The position numbers were made by a program, and so were the translations under genes. From assembly GCA_963802415.1 (NCBI GenBank), contig CAWDIH010000003.1, positions 1 through 64,000 on the forward strand: a stretch of 64,000 bases of DNA, written 5' to 3'. Source of the DNA: DATAES01 sp963802415. GTDB lineage: Bacteria; Actinomycetota; Acidimicrobiia; Acidimicrobiales; JACDCH01. How positions within the stretch are numbered: the first letter of the stretch is position 1; each line of letters opens with the position of its first letter. Below, piece by piece: positions 21,156-30,708 of this stretch. Under the pieces are notes generated by a model that saw only the letters and a program-made list of their open reading frames with translations, did no database searches and had not been told where the DNA came from.

Positions 21156-22490
21156 TCATACTGCCGGCTGGTCGTCCTGATAGGTCGCGAGGCGCATCGT
21201 GGCGGTCGCGCTGTGCGCGGCCATGCCCTCGGAGTCGGAGATGACCTGCACCGCGTTCGCCAGCGCGGGCGTGGCCTCGCGTGCGATGCGCTGGTAGGTG
21301 AGCGGCTTGAGGAACCGCGACACCGAGAGCCCCGCGCTGTGCTTGGCTCCGCCGGCGGTCGGCAGCACATGGTTGGTTCCCGCCATGCCCTTGTCGGAGT
21401 AGGCGACCGTGCTCCACGGTCCGAGGAAGATCGATCCGTAGTTGCGCAGGTTGTCGTGGTACCAGGCGTCATCGGCGGTGAGGATCTCGAGGTGCTCGGG
21501 GGCGAGGTCGTCCATCAGCGCGACCGCGGTCTCGCGGTCTTTCGCGACGGTGACCGAGCCGTAGTCGCGCCACGCGGGGCCGGCGATCGGCTCGGTGGAC
21601 AGCTCGCCGAGCTGACGCTCGACCGCTTCGATGACGGCGCGGCCGTGCTCGGCCGAGGTCGTGACGAGGGCGGCGGGCGAGTTGGGGCCGTGCTCGGCCT
21701 GGCCGAGCAGGTCGGCGGCGACGATCTCGGGGTCGGCGGTCTCGTCCGAGATCACGGCGACCTCGGAGGGGCCGGCGAGCAGATCGATCGCGACGGCGCC
21801 GAAGAGCTGGCGCTTCGCCTCGGCGACGAACGCGTTGCCGGCGCCGACGAGCATGTCGATCGGCAGCTCGCCGAGCAGGCCGTACGCCATCGCAGCGAGC
21901 GCCTGCACGCCGCCGAGGACGAAGACGCGGTCGACGCCGGAGAGGTGGGCGGCGTAGACGACGGCGTCGTTGGCGCCGCCGTGCGGCTGGGGCGGCGTGC
22001 ACGCGATGACGGTGGGAACGCCCGCGGCCTTGGCGACGCCGACGGTCATGAACGCGCTCGCGGTCAGCGGGAAGCGCCCCGCCGGGAGGTAGGCGCCCAC
22101 GCGCGACACCGGGATGTAGCGGGCTCCGGTGATGAGACCGGGGACGAGTTCGGTCTCGAAGTCGGTGAGGTGCGCGCGCTGCTCGGCGGCGAACGCCTTG
22201 GTGCGCGCCGATCCGAGCTCGATCGCCTCGCGGAGGTCGGCGGGCAGGCGGTCGCCGCTCGTCGCGATCTGCTCCGCGCTGAGCTCGATGTCGCCGCCCT
22301 GGTAGTTGTCGAGCTTGCGGGCGTAGTCGAGCACGGCATCGAGGCCACGCTGCTGGATGTCGGAGAGCATCGCCGACACCGTCTCGATGACGGCGGGGTC
22401 GCGCTGTGCCGCGGGCGCGTCGATGAGCGGGGTCTTGAGGTGGCGGAAGGAGCCTTCGAGGCTCTGCAGGAGGGCGGGGCTGTAGCGCAT
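21156..22490 (-). CDS. Histidinol-dehydrogenase-family oxidoreductase (first copy)
   Basis: Intact protein of 444 residues from the ATG at 22490 (an in-frame TTG at 22526 is possible). It belongs to the HisD fold, an NAD- and Zn-dependent enzyme oxidising a primary alcohol to acid in two steps. Zn ligands expected from the family are present: Gln and His in LLGQAEHGP, Asp in AYSDKGMAGTNH and His in SEGMAAHSAT. The catalytic Glu-His pair is in APEHLEI. It is not in a his operon but divergent from its own LysR, so it is probably one of the catabolic HisD homologues (compare HpsN of dihydroxypropanesulfonate breakdown), not a histidine gene. Substrate unknown. Confidence 0.82.
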   Translation of the reverse strand: MRYSPALLQSLEGSFRHLKTPLIDAPAAQRDPAVIETVSAMLSDIQQRGLDAVLDYARKLDNYQGGDIELSAEQIATSGDRLPADLREAIELGSARTKAFAAEQRAHLTDFETELVPGLITGARYIPVSRVGAYLPAGRFPLTASAFMTVGVAKAAGVPTVIACTPPQPHGGANDAVVYAAHLSGVDRVFVLGGVQALAAMAYGLLGELPIDMLVGAGNAFVAEAKRQLFGAVAIDLLAGPSEVAVISDETADPEIVAADLLGQAEHGPNSPAALVTTSAEHGRAVIEAVERQLGELSTEPIAGPAWRDYGSVTVAKDRETAVALMDDLAPEHLEILTADDAWYHDNLRNYGSIFLGPWSTVAYSDKGMAGTNHVLPTAGGAKHSAGLSVSRFLKPLTYQRIAREATPALANAVQVISDSEGMAAHSATATMRLATYQDDQPAV

Positions 22491-22544
22491 ATGAAAACGG
22501 TAGGCGGGTGCGCTGATATCGCACAAGCCCAGTGGATACGATGA

Positions 22545-22558
22545 AAACCACAGGGTTT
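22545..22558. promoter_or_regulatory. Possible LysR operator between hisD homologue and its LysR gene
   Basis: Inverted repeat AAACC-ACAG-GGTTT in the 79 bp between the two divergent starts. It is short and lies only 11 bp before the LysR GTG, so it would fit autorepression. A canonical T-N11-A box is not obvious. Tentative. Confidence 0.35.
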
Positions 22559-22569
22559 ACCATTGGCTC

Positions 22570-23496
22570 GTGACGATCACACAGCTCAAGGCATTCCTGG
22601 CCGCGATGCAGTTCGGATCGTTCACCGCGGCGGCCGTCGAACTCGACTCGACGCAGGCGTCGGTCTCCGAGCTCGTCGCCCGCCTGGAGAAGGAGCTGGG
22701 CGTGCGGCTGTTCACCCGCGGGGCCCGGCGGCTCACGCCGACCGACTCCGCGCTCGCCCTGCGCGAGCATGCCGAGCTGGCGGTGAGCGCGATCGCCAAC
22801 GGCATCGAGACCGTCGCCGCGATCCATTCGCTCGAAGGGGGCACCTGCACGTTCGGGGTGCTGCGCAACGCCGCGTACTACGACCTGTCCGACCTGGTGC
22901 AGCGGTTCCACCGTCGTCATCCGAAGGTCAAAGTGCGGCTGGTCGGCCTGAACTCCGCGCTCGTCGCCGAATCCATCGCCTCCGGCGAGATCGAGGCCGG
23001 GCTGCTCGTGCTGCCCGTCGAGGAGTCGGGCCTGCAGATCAAACCCCTGTTCCGCGACGAGGTGCTGTACGCGTCGACCCACCGATCGCCGAGCGAGGGC
23101 CCGGTGACCATCCACGAGGTCGCGCGCGCCAAGCTCGTGCTCTACGACGCGTACGCGGGATGGAGCGACCCGACCCGGCGGCAGCTGCTCGAGCGAGCGC
23201 GCCTCGAGGGGCTGACCATCGACCCCGCCATCGAGGTCGAGCATGTCGAGACGGCGCTGAGCCTGGTCGCCACCGGGGCGGCCGACACGATCGTGTCGCG
23301 CACGATCGCGGAGTCGCCGTCGTTCCCGCCGGGGATCGACGTCACGCCCTTCGCCGAGCCCCTCTACGACACGATCGCGCTCGTCCAGCGCGAGGGCGCC
23401 TACCTGTCGCCGGCGACGCGGCGCCTGGCCGAGCTCGCCGAGCGCACGCTGCTGGCGAAGGTCGGCGAGCACGAGGGGCGATCGCGCGCGGAGTGA
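22570..23496 (+). CDS. LysR-family regulator paired with the hisD homologue
   Basis: Intact 308-residue LysR protein starting at GTG 22570. The winged helix reads ITQLKAFLAAMQFGSFTAAA then TQASVSELVARLEKELGVRL, and the effector domain starts GTCTFGVLRN. It is divergently paired with the HisD-family gene at 21156-22490 and is the likely activator of it. No other target is apparent. It ends 3 bp before a long palindromic terminator shared with the convergent nitrilase gene. Confidence 0.9.
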   Translation: MTITQLKAFLAAMQFGSFTAAAVELDSTQASVSELVARLEKELGVRLFTRGARRLTPTDSALALREHAELAVSAIANGIETVAAIHSLEGGTCTFGVLRNAAYYDLSDLVQRFHRRHPKVKVRLVGLNSALVAESIASGEIEAGLLVLPVEESGLQIKPLFRDEVLYASTHRSPSEGPVTIHEVARAKLVLYDAYAGWSDPTRRQLLERARLEGLTIDPAIEVEHVETALSLVATGAADTIVSRTIAESPSFPPGIDVTPFAEPLYDTIALVQREGAYLSPATRRLAELAERTLLAKVGEHEGRSRAE

Positions 23497-23499
23497 GGC

Positions 23500-23527
23500 A
23501 GGGACGGATGCCGCGGCATCCGTCCCT
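23500..23527. terminator. Perfect palindromic bidirectional terminator
   Basis: A 28 bp perfect palindrome with arms AGGGACGGATGCCG and CGGCATCCGTCCCT, between the convergent LysR and nitrilase genes. The nitrilase stop codon complement (23527-23529) touches its edge. Its core GGACGGAT...ATCCGTCC recurs at 37100-37124. Confidence 0.8.
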
Positions 23528-24364
23528 CAATACAGCTCCGGTCGGCGATCCCCGAACAGGTCGTTGTGCGGCGGCAGCGACTTGTCGCCCGGGGAGCGCA
23601 GTGTGAGCGTGGCGACGGCGGACCCGCTCTCATCGGGCAGCGCCGCGACCCAGCCGTCCTCGTCGATGACGGCCGTGCCTCCGGTCCAGGCCACGCCCCG
23701 TCTCGGCGCCTGATCGGTCGGCGATGACCGTCGCCAGTCGTGAGGACCGTGCCGCGGCCATCGCCTGGATCGTCTCGGGCGGATGCTCGCCGTCCGGTCG
23801 GGCGAGGAGCGGCCAATTGACCGGCAGCGCGAGGATGTCCGCGCCCGCGAGCGCCAGCCGACGGGGGACTTCGGGGAACTCGTTGTCGTAGCAGATGGCG
23901 ACGCCGAGCCGGCCGAGCGGGGTGTCGAACAGGGCGCCCGCGCTCGGTCCCGCGTTCGAACAGCGCCGCCTCCGCGCCCCAGAGGTGCGCCTTGCGGTAG
24001 TCGCCGATCCGCTCGCTCCCGCGGTGAGCACGGCTGCGGAGTTGAATAGCTGCGTGCCGTCGCGTTCGGCGTAGCCGACGACGGCGACGACCCCGGGCGG
24101 CAGTGCCGACGCGAGGTCGGCCCAGCCGGGGTGATCGCGGGTGATGGATGCCGCGGCCGCTTCATCACGATCGGCGAACACGTAGCCGCTCGTGGCGAGC
24201 TCCGGCAGCACGATGAGCTGGGCGCCGCGCGCGACGGCACCCTGCAGCGCGACCCGAATGCGCTGCAGGTTGCCGTCGACGTCGCCGAGAAGGACCTCGG
24301 GGGAGGTCGCGGCGAGACGCAATGACCAGGTCCCGCGATGGGGAGCGCGCTGTGACCTGGTCAT
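23527..24364 (-). CDS. Carbon-nitrogen hydrolase (nitrilase superfamily)
   Basis: Predicted amidase or nitrilase of about 280 residues. The catalytic triad of the superfamily can be placed: Glu in LIVLPELATSGYVF, Lys in DYRKAHLWG and Cys in VAICYDNEFPE. Frameshifts near 24015, 23955 and 23715 interrupt it. It is the last gene of a minus-strand unit (tandem NTF2, cupin, nitrilase) whose promoter carries the LacI palindrome. Members cut amide or carbamoyl bonds, so one intermediate of the pathway may carry an amide, or the enzyme may release ammonia from the imported compound. Confidence 0.8.
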
Positions 24365-24386
24365 GCGTGGGCGTGTGGGATGCGGA

Positions 24387-25528
24387 TCAGTCGTCTTCGG
24401 TGGCGGTGATCATCACGCCGACCGGCGCGAGGTAGCCGTTGGGGTCGATCATCCAGTCCGCGTCGCGGGCGGCGTCGACGACCTCGGGGGCCCATTCGAG
24501 GTAGACCCGGTCGTCGCCGGCGTTGACGACGAGCAGCTCGCCGGCGCCGGAATCGCCGGCCTCGATGCAGCGGAACGCGCGCCAGGCGCCGGCCGGGACC
24601 GAGAACGAGTCGGAAGGGCCGATCTCGATCGGTGGTGGCCGGGTCGCCGTTGAGGGTGATCGCCCAGCGACCGGACTTGACCAGCAGCACCTGCGTCTTG
24701 TCGTGGCGGTGGCGCAGCAGGCCCTCGTCCTCTGCGGCGCGCACCCATGCCATGTTGAACGAGTGCGGCTCGTGGATGCGGGGCACCTGACGGCGGTCCT
24801 CGCTCATGCCGTACCCGATCGCGAGGCTGAGCTCCGCGCCGCCACCGGGCAGGCTCGCGCACAGCAGCGCGTTGCGGCTGTAGACGCGGTCGCCCGGCTG
24901 GATGACGCGCCCGCGCATCTCCTCGACGGAATAGGTGGTGAGCTCGTCGACGTACTTCTGCTGGATCGGCTTGATCAGCGCGACGCCCTCGGGGAGCACG
25001 TCGCCGGCGACCGTGTCGATGAGCCGGTTGTCGGCGGTGAGGTGCAGGCCGTAGGACTCGGCCTCCTTCAGCACCGAGGGGCCCCAGATGATGCCGCCGG
25101 TGACGTCCCGACCGAGCACGGTCCACAGGATGCCGTCGTCCGGGCCCTCGTTGGTGAAGCCGCGGAAGATCCAGGTGGGGATCGAGATGATGTCGCCGTC
25201 GGTGCTGACGTACTCGCCCTGCTTGCCGTCGATGCCCCAGCGGAGGCGGAACTCGCCGCCGAGGTTGACGAAGACCTCCGCGGTGAAGTGCAGGTGGAGA
25301 TTGTTCGAGATGCCGTTGGGCATCCCGGCGGCCCCCGTGTTGAACCCGTGCAGCTCGGTGAGGTTGATGACCTGGCCGGCGTTCTGCGAGACGCCGCCGC
25401 CGATGAAGGCGTAGTTCTCCTTCCGGTCCGAGCCGGGCGTGCGGCAATCGATGAAGGCGGCGTTGTGGGGCGCCCAGTCGGTCTTGCGGATCGTGCGACG
25501 CTCGACTCTCGGTCTGATCGACGGTCAC
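24387..25528 (-). CDS. Two-domain cupin protein, possible oxygenase or isomerase
   Basis: About 375 residues with two cupin-like halves. The first half reads NLHLHFTAEVFVNLGGEFRL, including His-X-His and Glu that could bind a metal, then GDIISIPTWIFRGFTNEG. The second half reads LLRHRHDKTQVLLVKSGRW and FSVPAGAWRAFRCIE. The layout resembles homogentisate- or gentisate-dioxygenase-like and other bicupin enzymes, but I cannot assign a reaction. Frameshifts near 25505 and 24635. It starts at GTG 25528, 50 bp after the NTF2-like gene, and ends 22 bp before the nitrilase start, so all three are one unit. Confidence 0.65.
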
Positions 25529-25578
25529 GTCGGTGGCTCAGTGATCGGTGCTCTGATTCCTTTGTCTTTGTTGGATGG

Positions 25579-26566
25579 TCAGTAGATGTTCGTGGGGCCG
25601 ACGGGCTCGTCGCCGCGCACGCCGGCGATCTGCGCCCGCAGGGCGATGTCGTCCCAGAGGCGCACCTCCTTGACGAGCGCGCCGTTGTGGAAGGTGAACT
25701 GCGAGATGCCGAGCACGTCGACCGGCTTGCCGGTGAGCGGATCCGTAGTTGGGCTTGCCGTTGTAGGCGCCGACGAACTTCCAGGTGACGGCCACGCGCA
25801 GTCCGGCGTAGCGGACGTCGTAGTTGGTCTGGATGTCGCGGATCTCGAACTGCCCGGCCGGGAACGCCTCGAGGAAGCGCAGCAGCGCGCGGCGGTAGCC
25901 CTCGGGGCGGATGACGAGCGCGGTTGCCGACGGTGAGCAGCACCAGATCGCGGTGGAAGAACGTCTCGACCTTCTGCAGGTCGCGGTCGTTCCAGACCGT
26001 CTGGATCATCTCGAGCACCGTCTCGACCTCGGCGCGGTGGTCAGTCCGGGCCGGGCGCCGGAATCGCCGCTGCGCGATCGGATCGGTCGGGCGCGGCCTC
26101 GGTCCACGAGCCCGGTGTAGCCGCGGAATGCCTGCGCGCGAGCCAGTTCGTCGAGGTCGTCGCCGCGCGTCAGCGCGCCGGCGAGGGAGTCGCGCACCAC
26201 CCACTCCTCGACCATCCGGCCGCGACGGTAGAGGCAGTTCGCGATCGTCCGGCTGTACTCCGAGGTCTGGAGGTGGCCGGACAGGACGAGGTGGGAGCTG
26301 AGGAACGCGTCGTCGCCGCGGGCCTCCCAGATCACGTCCTCGGCCTGACCGGTGCGGTCGGGCGTCGCGGAGATGCGCATGAGCGTGCCCTCGATGACCT
26401 CGTCGCGGGTCGTCGACGTGCCGTACGCGCCGTGGACGATCGAGTCCGGCTCGTAGTTCTCGCGGATGTAGCTGATCGAGCGGTCCACCCAGATGAGGTC
26501 GGTGACCTCGCGGATGAAATCGTCGGGGTCGGCGTACGGCTGGTAGGCCACCGGATCGAGAGGCAC
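25579..26566 (-). CDS. Tandem NTF2-like (SnoaL) protein
   Basis: About 330 residues made of two successive NTF2/SnoaL-like domains. The first runs from the GTG start (ribosome site AAGGAG) and reads FIREVTDLIWVDRSISYIRE, then HGAYGTSTTRDEVIEGTLMR. The second begins at ETVLEMIQTVWNDRDLQKVE, then FHRDLVLLTVGNR. SnoaL-like folds act as polyketide cyclases, isomerases, dehydratases or small-ligand binders, so the reaction is open. Frameshifts near 26035, 25920 and 25745. It is first in a unit with a promoter and LacI palindrome 60-90 bp upstream. Two domains in one chain are less common than single-domain proteins. Confidence 0.7.
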
Positions 26567-26631
26567 GCTTGTGCTCCTTCTGTTCGTCGACCGCGTGCAT
26601 CGCTGTGCCGCGGAGTGTGGGTTGTCATCGC

Positions 26632-26660
26632 AGTGTATGCGTATGCACAACCGAGCGCAA
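26632..26660 (-). promoter_or_regulatory. Promoter and LacI operator of the NTF2-cupin-nitrilase unit
   Basis: On the minus strand a -35 TTGCGC (26660-26655) and -10 TACACT (26637-26632) are separated by 17 bp. The palindrome GTGCATACGCATACAC (26648-26633) overlaps the -10 box. Its half-site TGCATACG matches the sites at 27757-27793 and 34585-34664. Confidence 0.6.
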
Positions 26661-26688
26661 GGCTCGTTATCGCGGCTGGGGCGTCGGA

Positions 26689-27697
26689 TCAGACCCGGGC
26701 CGCGGCGGCGGCGAGCGTGCGACGCTCGATGAAGGCGGTCTCGAACTCGACGTGCGCGATCGGCGCATCGGGGTGCTCGATGCGACGCGTGACGAGCCGG
26801 GCGGCCTCGCGCGCCATCTCGGCGAAGTCGTAGGCGATCGTCGTCAGCTCGATGATCGGCCACGACGCGGCCGGCAGGTCGTCGAAGCCGATGATCGAGA
26901 CGTCGTCGGGGACCGGACGCCCGGCCCGGCGCGCCGCATTCAGTGCCCCGTACGCGACCACGTCGTTGCCGCAGAAGATCAGCGGTCGGCGGGTCAGGGC
27001 AGGGCGAGCAGCGACGTCGTCGCCTCGTCGCCCGGAATGCGTGTCGAACGGGCCGCGCCGCACGTTCTGCGGGTCCAGCGCGAGTCCGTGCTCGGCGAGC
27101 GCCGCCCGCAGCGCGATCTCGCGGGACTGCGCGGTGCTGGTGTTGCTCGGCCCGAGGACGGCGCCGATGCGCCGGTGACCCGAGCGCGACGGCGCGCGCG
27201 GCGGCTCGGCGAAGCCCGGCGCCGGCGCGACGACGGTGGCGTCCGCGTCGACGAACGACGGCCGTGCGATTGAAGTAGACGAAGGGCAGGCCGCGGTCGC
27301 GCAGCCGCAGCGGCGCGACCGAGTCGACGGTGGTCGTGGCCAGGATCACGCCGTCGAGACCGTTCGCGATCAGCCGTTCGGCGACCGTCTCGTTGTCGGC
27401 GGTCTCGGTGTGCAGCATGAGCTGGTAGCCCAAGCGCTCGAGCTCGAGGTGCATGGGCGCGATGATCTGCGCGTAGAACTGGTTCTCCAGGTCGGTGACC
27501 AGCAGCCCGATGCGGCGGGTGCGGCCGGATGACAGCGCGCGGCCGGCATCGCTGCGGCACGTAGCCGAGCAGATCGGCGGCTTCGCGCACGCTCGCTTGG
27601 TCGCCTCGGAGACGCGCGGGTCGTCCCGCAGCGCCCGCGAGACGGTCGGCTGCGACACGCCGGCGAGGCGAGCGACGTCGCGGCTCGTGACGGCCAT
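26689..27697 (-). CDS. LacI-family repressor of the ATACGTAT regulon
   Basis: LacI/GalR regulator of about 335 residues. HTH: VTSRDVARLAGVSQPTVSRA, hinge LLGYVP. The sensor domain contains RRIGLLVTDLENQFYAQII, LIFCGNDVVAYGALNAAR and the family signature VPDDVSIIGFDD. Frameshifts near 27595, 27555, 27260, 27180 and 27000. It is divergent from a HisD-SDR-aldolase operon, with two palindromes in the shared 123 bp gap. The same palindrome occurs at the promoters of the other two units, so this gene is very likely the local repressor. The effector is presumably the transported substrate or an intermediate. Confidence 0.85.
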
Positions 27698-27745
27698 GCC
27701 CACCCCCTTGCGCATGCGACCAAGTCGCCCGAGTCTAGCGGAGAC

Positions 27746-27793
27746 TTGACCCGCGCGTGCATACGCAAGCATAATAGCAACATACGTATGCAC
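27746..27793 (+). promoter_or_regulatory. Promoter with two LacI operators upstream of the hisD-SDR-aldolase operon
   Basis: -35 TTGACC (27746-27751) and -10 CATAAT (27770-27775) are spaced by 18 bp. Operator GTGCATACGCAAGCAT (27757-27772) lies between the two boxes and operator CAACATACGTATGCAC (27778-27793), with the perfect core CATACGTATG, covers the likely transcription start. This is a textbook repression layout. Confidence 0.7.
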
Positions 27794-27819
27794 GATCACC
27801 GTGCCGAGAGGAAGCACCG

Positions 27820-29153
27820 ATGCCCCTGTACCTGAAGAGCGCGCCGTCGAAATCGTTCACCGACAGCGCCCAGAGCGACGTCGCCGAGCGGGTGAGTGCG
27901 ATCATCGACGACATCCGCGGCAACGGCGACGCGGCGGTGCGGAAGTACTCGGAGCAGTTCGACAAGTGGAGCCCCGACGCGTTCCGCCTCGACGACGCTC
28001 GGGTCGCCGAGATCATGGCGACCCTGGACCAGCAGGTCATCGACGACATCGTGTTCGTCCAGGAGCAGGTGCGCCGGTTCGCGCAGGCCCAGCGCGACTC
28101 GCTCATCGACATCGAGGTCGAGACGCTGCCCGGGCGTGTTCCTCGGCCAGAAGCACGTCCCGGTGCAGGCCGCGGGCGCCTACATCCCCGGCGGCAAGTA
28201 CCCGCTGACCGCCTCGGCGCACATGACGATCATCACCGCGAAGGTCGCCGGCGTGCCGCGCGTCGTCGCGTGCACGCCGCCGATCCGCGGCGAGATCCCC
28301 GCGGCGACCGTCGCGGCCATGAAGCTCGCCGGCGCGGACGAGATCTACGTCCTCGGCGGCGTGCAGGCGGTGACCGCGATGGCCGTCGGCACCGAGACGA
28401 TCGCATCCGGTCAACCTCATCGCCGGCCCGGGCAACGCGTACGTGGCCGAGGCCAAGCGCCAGCTCTTCGGCGAGGTCGGCATCGATCTGTTCGCCGGAC
28501 CCACCGAGATCCTCATCGTCGCCGACGACGACGCCGACCCGTTCCTCACCGCGGTCGACCTGCTCTCGCAGGCCGAGCACGGTCCGGAGTCGCCGGCGGT
28601 GCTCATCACCACCTCTCGCGAGCTGGGCGAGCAGGTGATGGCGCACATCGAGCAGCTCCTGCCCGGCATGTCCACGAAGGACTACGCCGAGCCGGCCTGG
28701 CGGGACTGGGGGCAGGTGATCGTCGTCGACGACATCGACGAGGCGTACGCGCTCGCCGACTCGTTCGCGTTCGAGCACGTGCAGATCTTCACCGAAGGAG
28801 CCGCGCGACGCCCTCGAGAAGATGCACGACTACGGCGCCCTCTTCCTCGGCGAGAACACCTGCGTCTCGTACGGCGACAAGGTGATCGGCACGAACCACG
28901 TCCTGCCCGACGCTGGGCGCGGCGCGCTACACCGGCGGCCTCTGGGTCGGCAAGTACCTGCGCACGGTGACCTACCAGCAGATCGACGACCCGTCCTCGT
29001 CGGCGCTGCTGGGCGAGGTCTGCGGCCGGGCCGCGCGCGTCGAGCTGTTCGAGGGCCACGCCCGCTCGGGCGACGCCCGCGCGTGGCGTCACGGCGGTCG
29101 CACGCTTCCCGTGGATCGAGGAGAGCCTCGCCGCGGGAGCCGGCACGCGATGA
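27820..29153 (+). CDS. Histidinol-dehydrogenase-family oxidoreductase (second copy)
   Basis: HisD-fold NAD/Zn dehydrogenase of about 440 residues, starting at ATG 27820 behind GAGAGGAAG. Family features: YIPGGKYPLTASAHMTIITA, the Zn-site segment LLSQAEHGPESPA, the catalytic Glu-His in FAFEHVQIF (APEHLEI in the first copy) and GDKVIGTNHVLPT with the Zn-binding Asp. Frameshifts near 28135, 28410, 28800, 28915 and 29095. It is clearly different from the copy at 21156. It is the first gene of an overlapping three-gene operon under LacI control. No histidine genes are nearby, so a catabolic role in oxidising a primary alcohol is inferred. Confidence 0.82.
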
Positions 29154-29909
29154 CCGATCTGACGGGCCGCACCGCGCTCGTGACGGGCGGCGGCAGCGGA
29201 CTGGGGGCGGCGATCGCCTCCGCACTGCACGCCGCCGGGGCGGACGTGGTGGTGGTCGGACGCGACGAGGCGAAGCTCGACGCCGTCGTGGCACGCCTCG
29301 GCGCGCGGGCACGCGCGCTCACCTGCGACGTGAGCGACCCGGCGTCGGTCGAGGACCTCCGCGCGCGGCTCGCCGACACGGAGGTGTCGATCCTGGTCAA
29401 CAACGCCGGCGTCCCCGGACCCGTGGCGCCGCTCACCGATATCTCGGTGGAGGACTGGGACGACGTGTTCGACGTCAACGTGCGCGGGACGTTCCTGCTC
29501 TGCAAGGCGTTCCTGCCCGCGATGATCGCAGCGCGGCGCCGGTGACGTGATCAACGTCGCCTCGGTGTCGGGCAAGCGACCGCTCGCGCACCGCACTCCG
29601 TACTGCGCCTCCAAGATGGCGGTCATCGGGCTGACCTCGACGCTGGCCTTCGAGGTCGGGCCGGCAGGGGTCAGCGTGAACACGCTGTCGCCCGGTCCCG
29701 TCGAGGGCCCGCGCATGGCGCGCAACTTCCGCCTCGAAGCCGAGCGCTCCGGCGGATCGATCGCCGACGCCGAGACCGCCTTCGTCTCGCGCGCGGCGCT
29801 CGGGCGCATGGTGACCGAGGACGAGGTCGGCCGCGCCGTGGTCGCCATGCTCGACATGCCCGGGCTGTGCGGCGCCGACATCGACCTGTCCGCGGGGATG
29901 ATCGCGTGA
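29150..29909 (+). CDS. Short-chain dehydrogenase/reductase
   Basis: Classical SDR of about 252 residues. NAD(P) motif TGGGSGLG near residue 14, Asp in the CDVSDP adenine-binding loop, NNAG near residue 84 and the catalytic Ser...YCASK set are present. One frameshift near 29537. The start overlaps the hisD stop (ATGA) and the stop overlaps the aldolase start (GTGA), so the three are translated together. The C-terminal LCGADIDLSAGMIA replaces the common TGQVIxVDGG. It likely oxidises or reduces a hydroxyl/keto group of the same substrate handled by the HisD-like enzyme. Confidence 0.87.
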
Positions 29910-30659
29910 CCGCCGATCGCTGCGGGCACGCGCCGAGGCGGGCGAACGCCTCCTCGGGGTGCTGCTGCGGATGCCGGGTGAGGAGCTCGTCGAGATGGCG
30001 GCGGTCGCCGGCTTCGACTTCGTGCTGGTCGACTGCGAGCACGGCCCCGCCGATCTCGTGGCGCTGCGCCAGCACATCGCCGTCGCCGCGGTCCACCGGG
30101 TGCCCGTCGTGGTTCGCGTCGGCGAGGACGACCCGGGCATGATCCTGCGGGCGCTCGACCAGGGCGCCGAGGGCATCCTGGCTCCGCACATCGACTCCGC
30201 CGCCGATGCCCGTCGCGCTGGTCTCGGCCGCGCACTATCCGCCGATCGGCACCCGCGGCTTCGCCACCTACAGCCGGGCCGGACGGTTCGGCGCAGACGC
30301 GATCCCGCCGCCCACCGCGACTGGTTCCTCGGCGAACACCCTCGTGCTGGGCATGATCGAGTCGCCTGCCGGCGTCGCCGCCGCGGCGGAGATCGTCGCC
30401 ACTCCCGGCCTCGACGGCATCATGATCGGCCCGGCCGACCTCGCCGCGGCATCCGGACCCGCCGATCTGCCGCTGCCGCGAGGCGACCGCACGGGTGAAC
30501 GCGGCGATCGCCGCCGGGGGCAAGCTCCGCATGGACATCGTGGGGACCGCACAGGCCGCCGCGCGGCGGCATTCGACGACGGCGCTCAGCTCGTCGTCTA
30601 CAACCTGGCGTATCTCGCTCATGGCGCATCTGAAGGGACTGCTGGCTCCGCGCGCCTGA
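29906..30659 (+). CDS. HpcH/HpaI-family class II aldolase
   Basis: Metal-dependent aldolase of about 250 residues that would split a 2-keto-hydroxy acid into pyruvate and an aldehyde. Motifs: VDCEHGPADL (catalytic His), VRVGEDDPGMILRALDQGAE with the Arg, GTRGFATYSRAGRFG, the metal-binding Glu in LGMIESPAGV and Asp in MIGPADLAAA. Frameshifts near 29935, 30210, 30330, 30480, 30570 and 30625. As the last gene of the HisD-SDR operon it suggests that the pathway converges on a 2-keto-3-deoxy-type acid. Sugar acids, hydroxylated aromatic ring-fission products and sulfo-sugar acids are all handled by this family. Confidence 0.83.
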
Positions 30660-30671
30660 CCCGCACTCGAA

Positions 30672-30701
30672 GGCGAGGACTTCCGGGGGGCGGTCCTCGC
30701 C
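30672..30701. terminator. Bidirectional terminator between aldolase and alpha/beta hydrolase
   Basis: Arms GGCGAGGAC (30672-30680) and GTCCTCGCC (30693-30701) are perfectly complementary with a 12 nt G-rich loop. It lies 12 bp after the aldolase stop and 8 bp before the convergent hydrolase stop. Confidence 0.75.
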
Positions 30702-30708
30702 TCGACGC

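Noticed and set aside
21156..22490. Calling the first HisD homologue a histidine biosynthesis gene
   Set aside because: No hisC/hisB-type genes adjoin it and it has a dedicated divergent LysR, so a catabolic role is more likely.
21469..23472. Long minus-strand frame covering both hisD and the LysR gene
   Set aside because: It joins the shadow of the LysR gene to a wrong frame of hisD; the two intact divergent genes explain the region.
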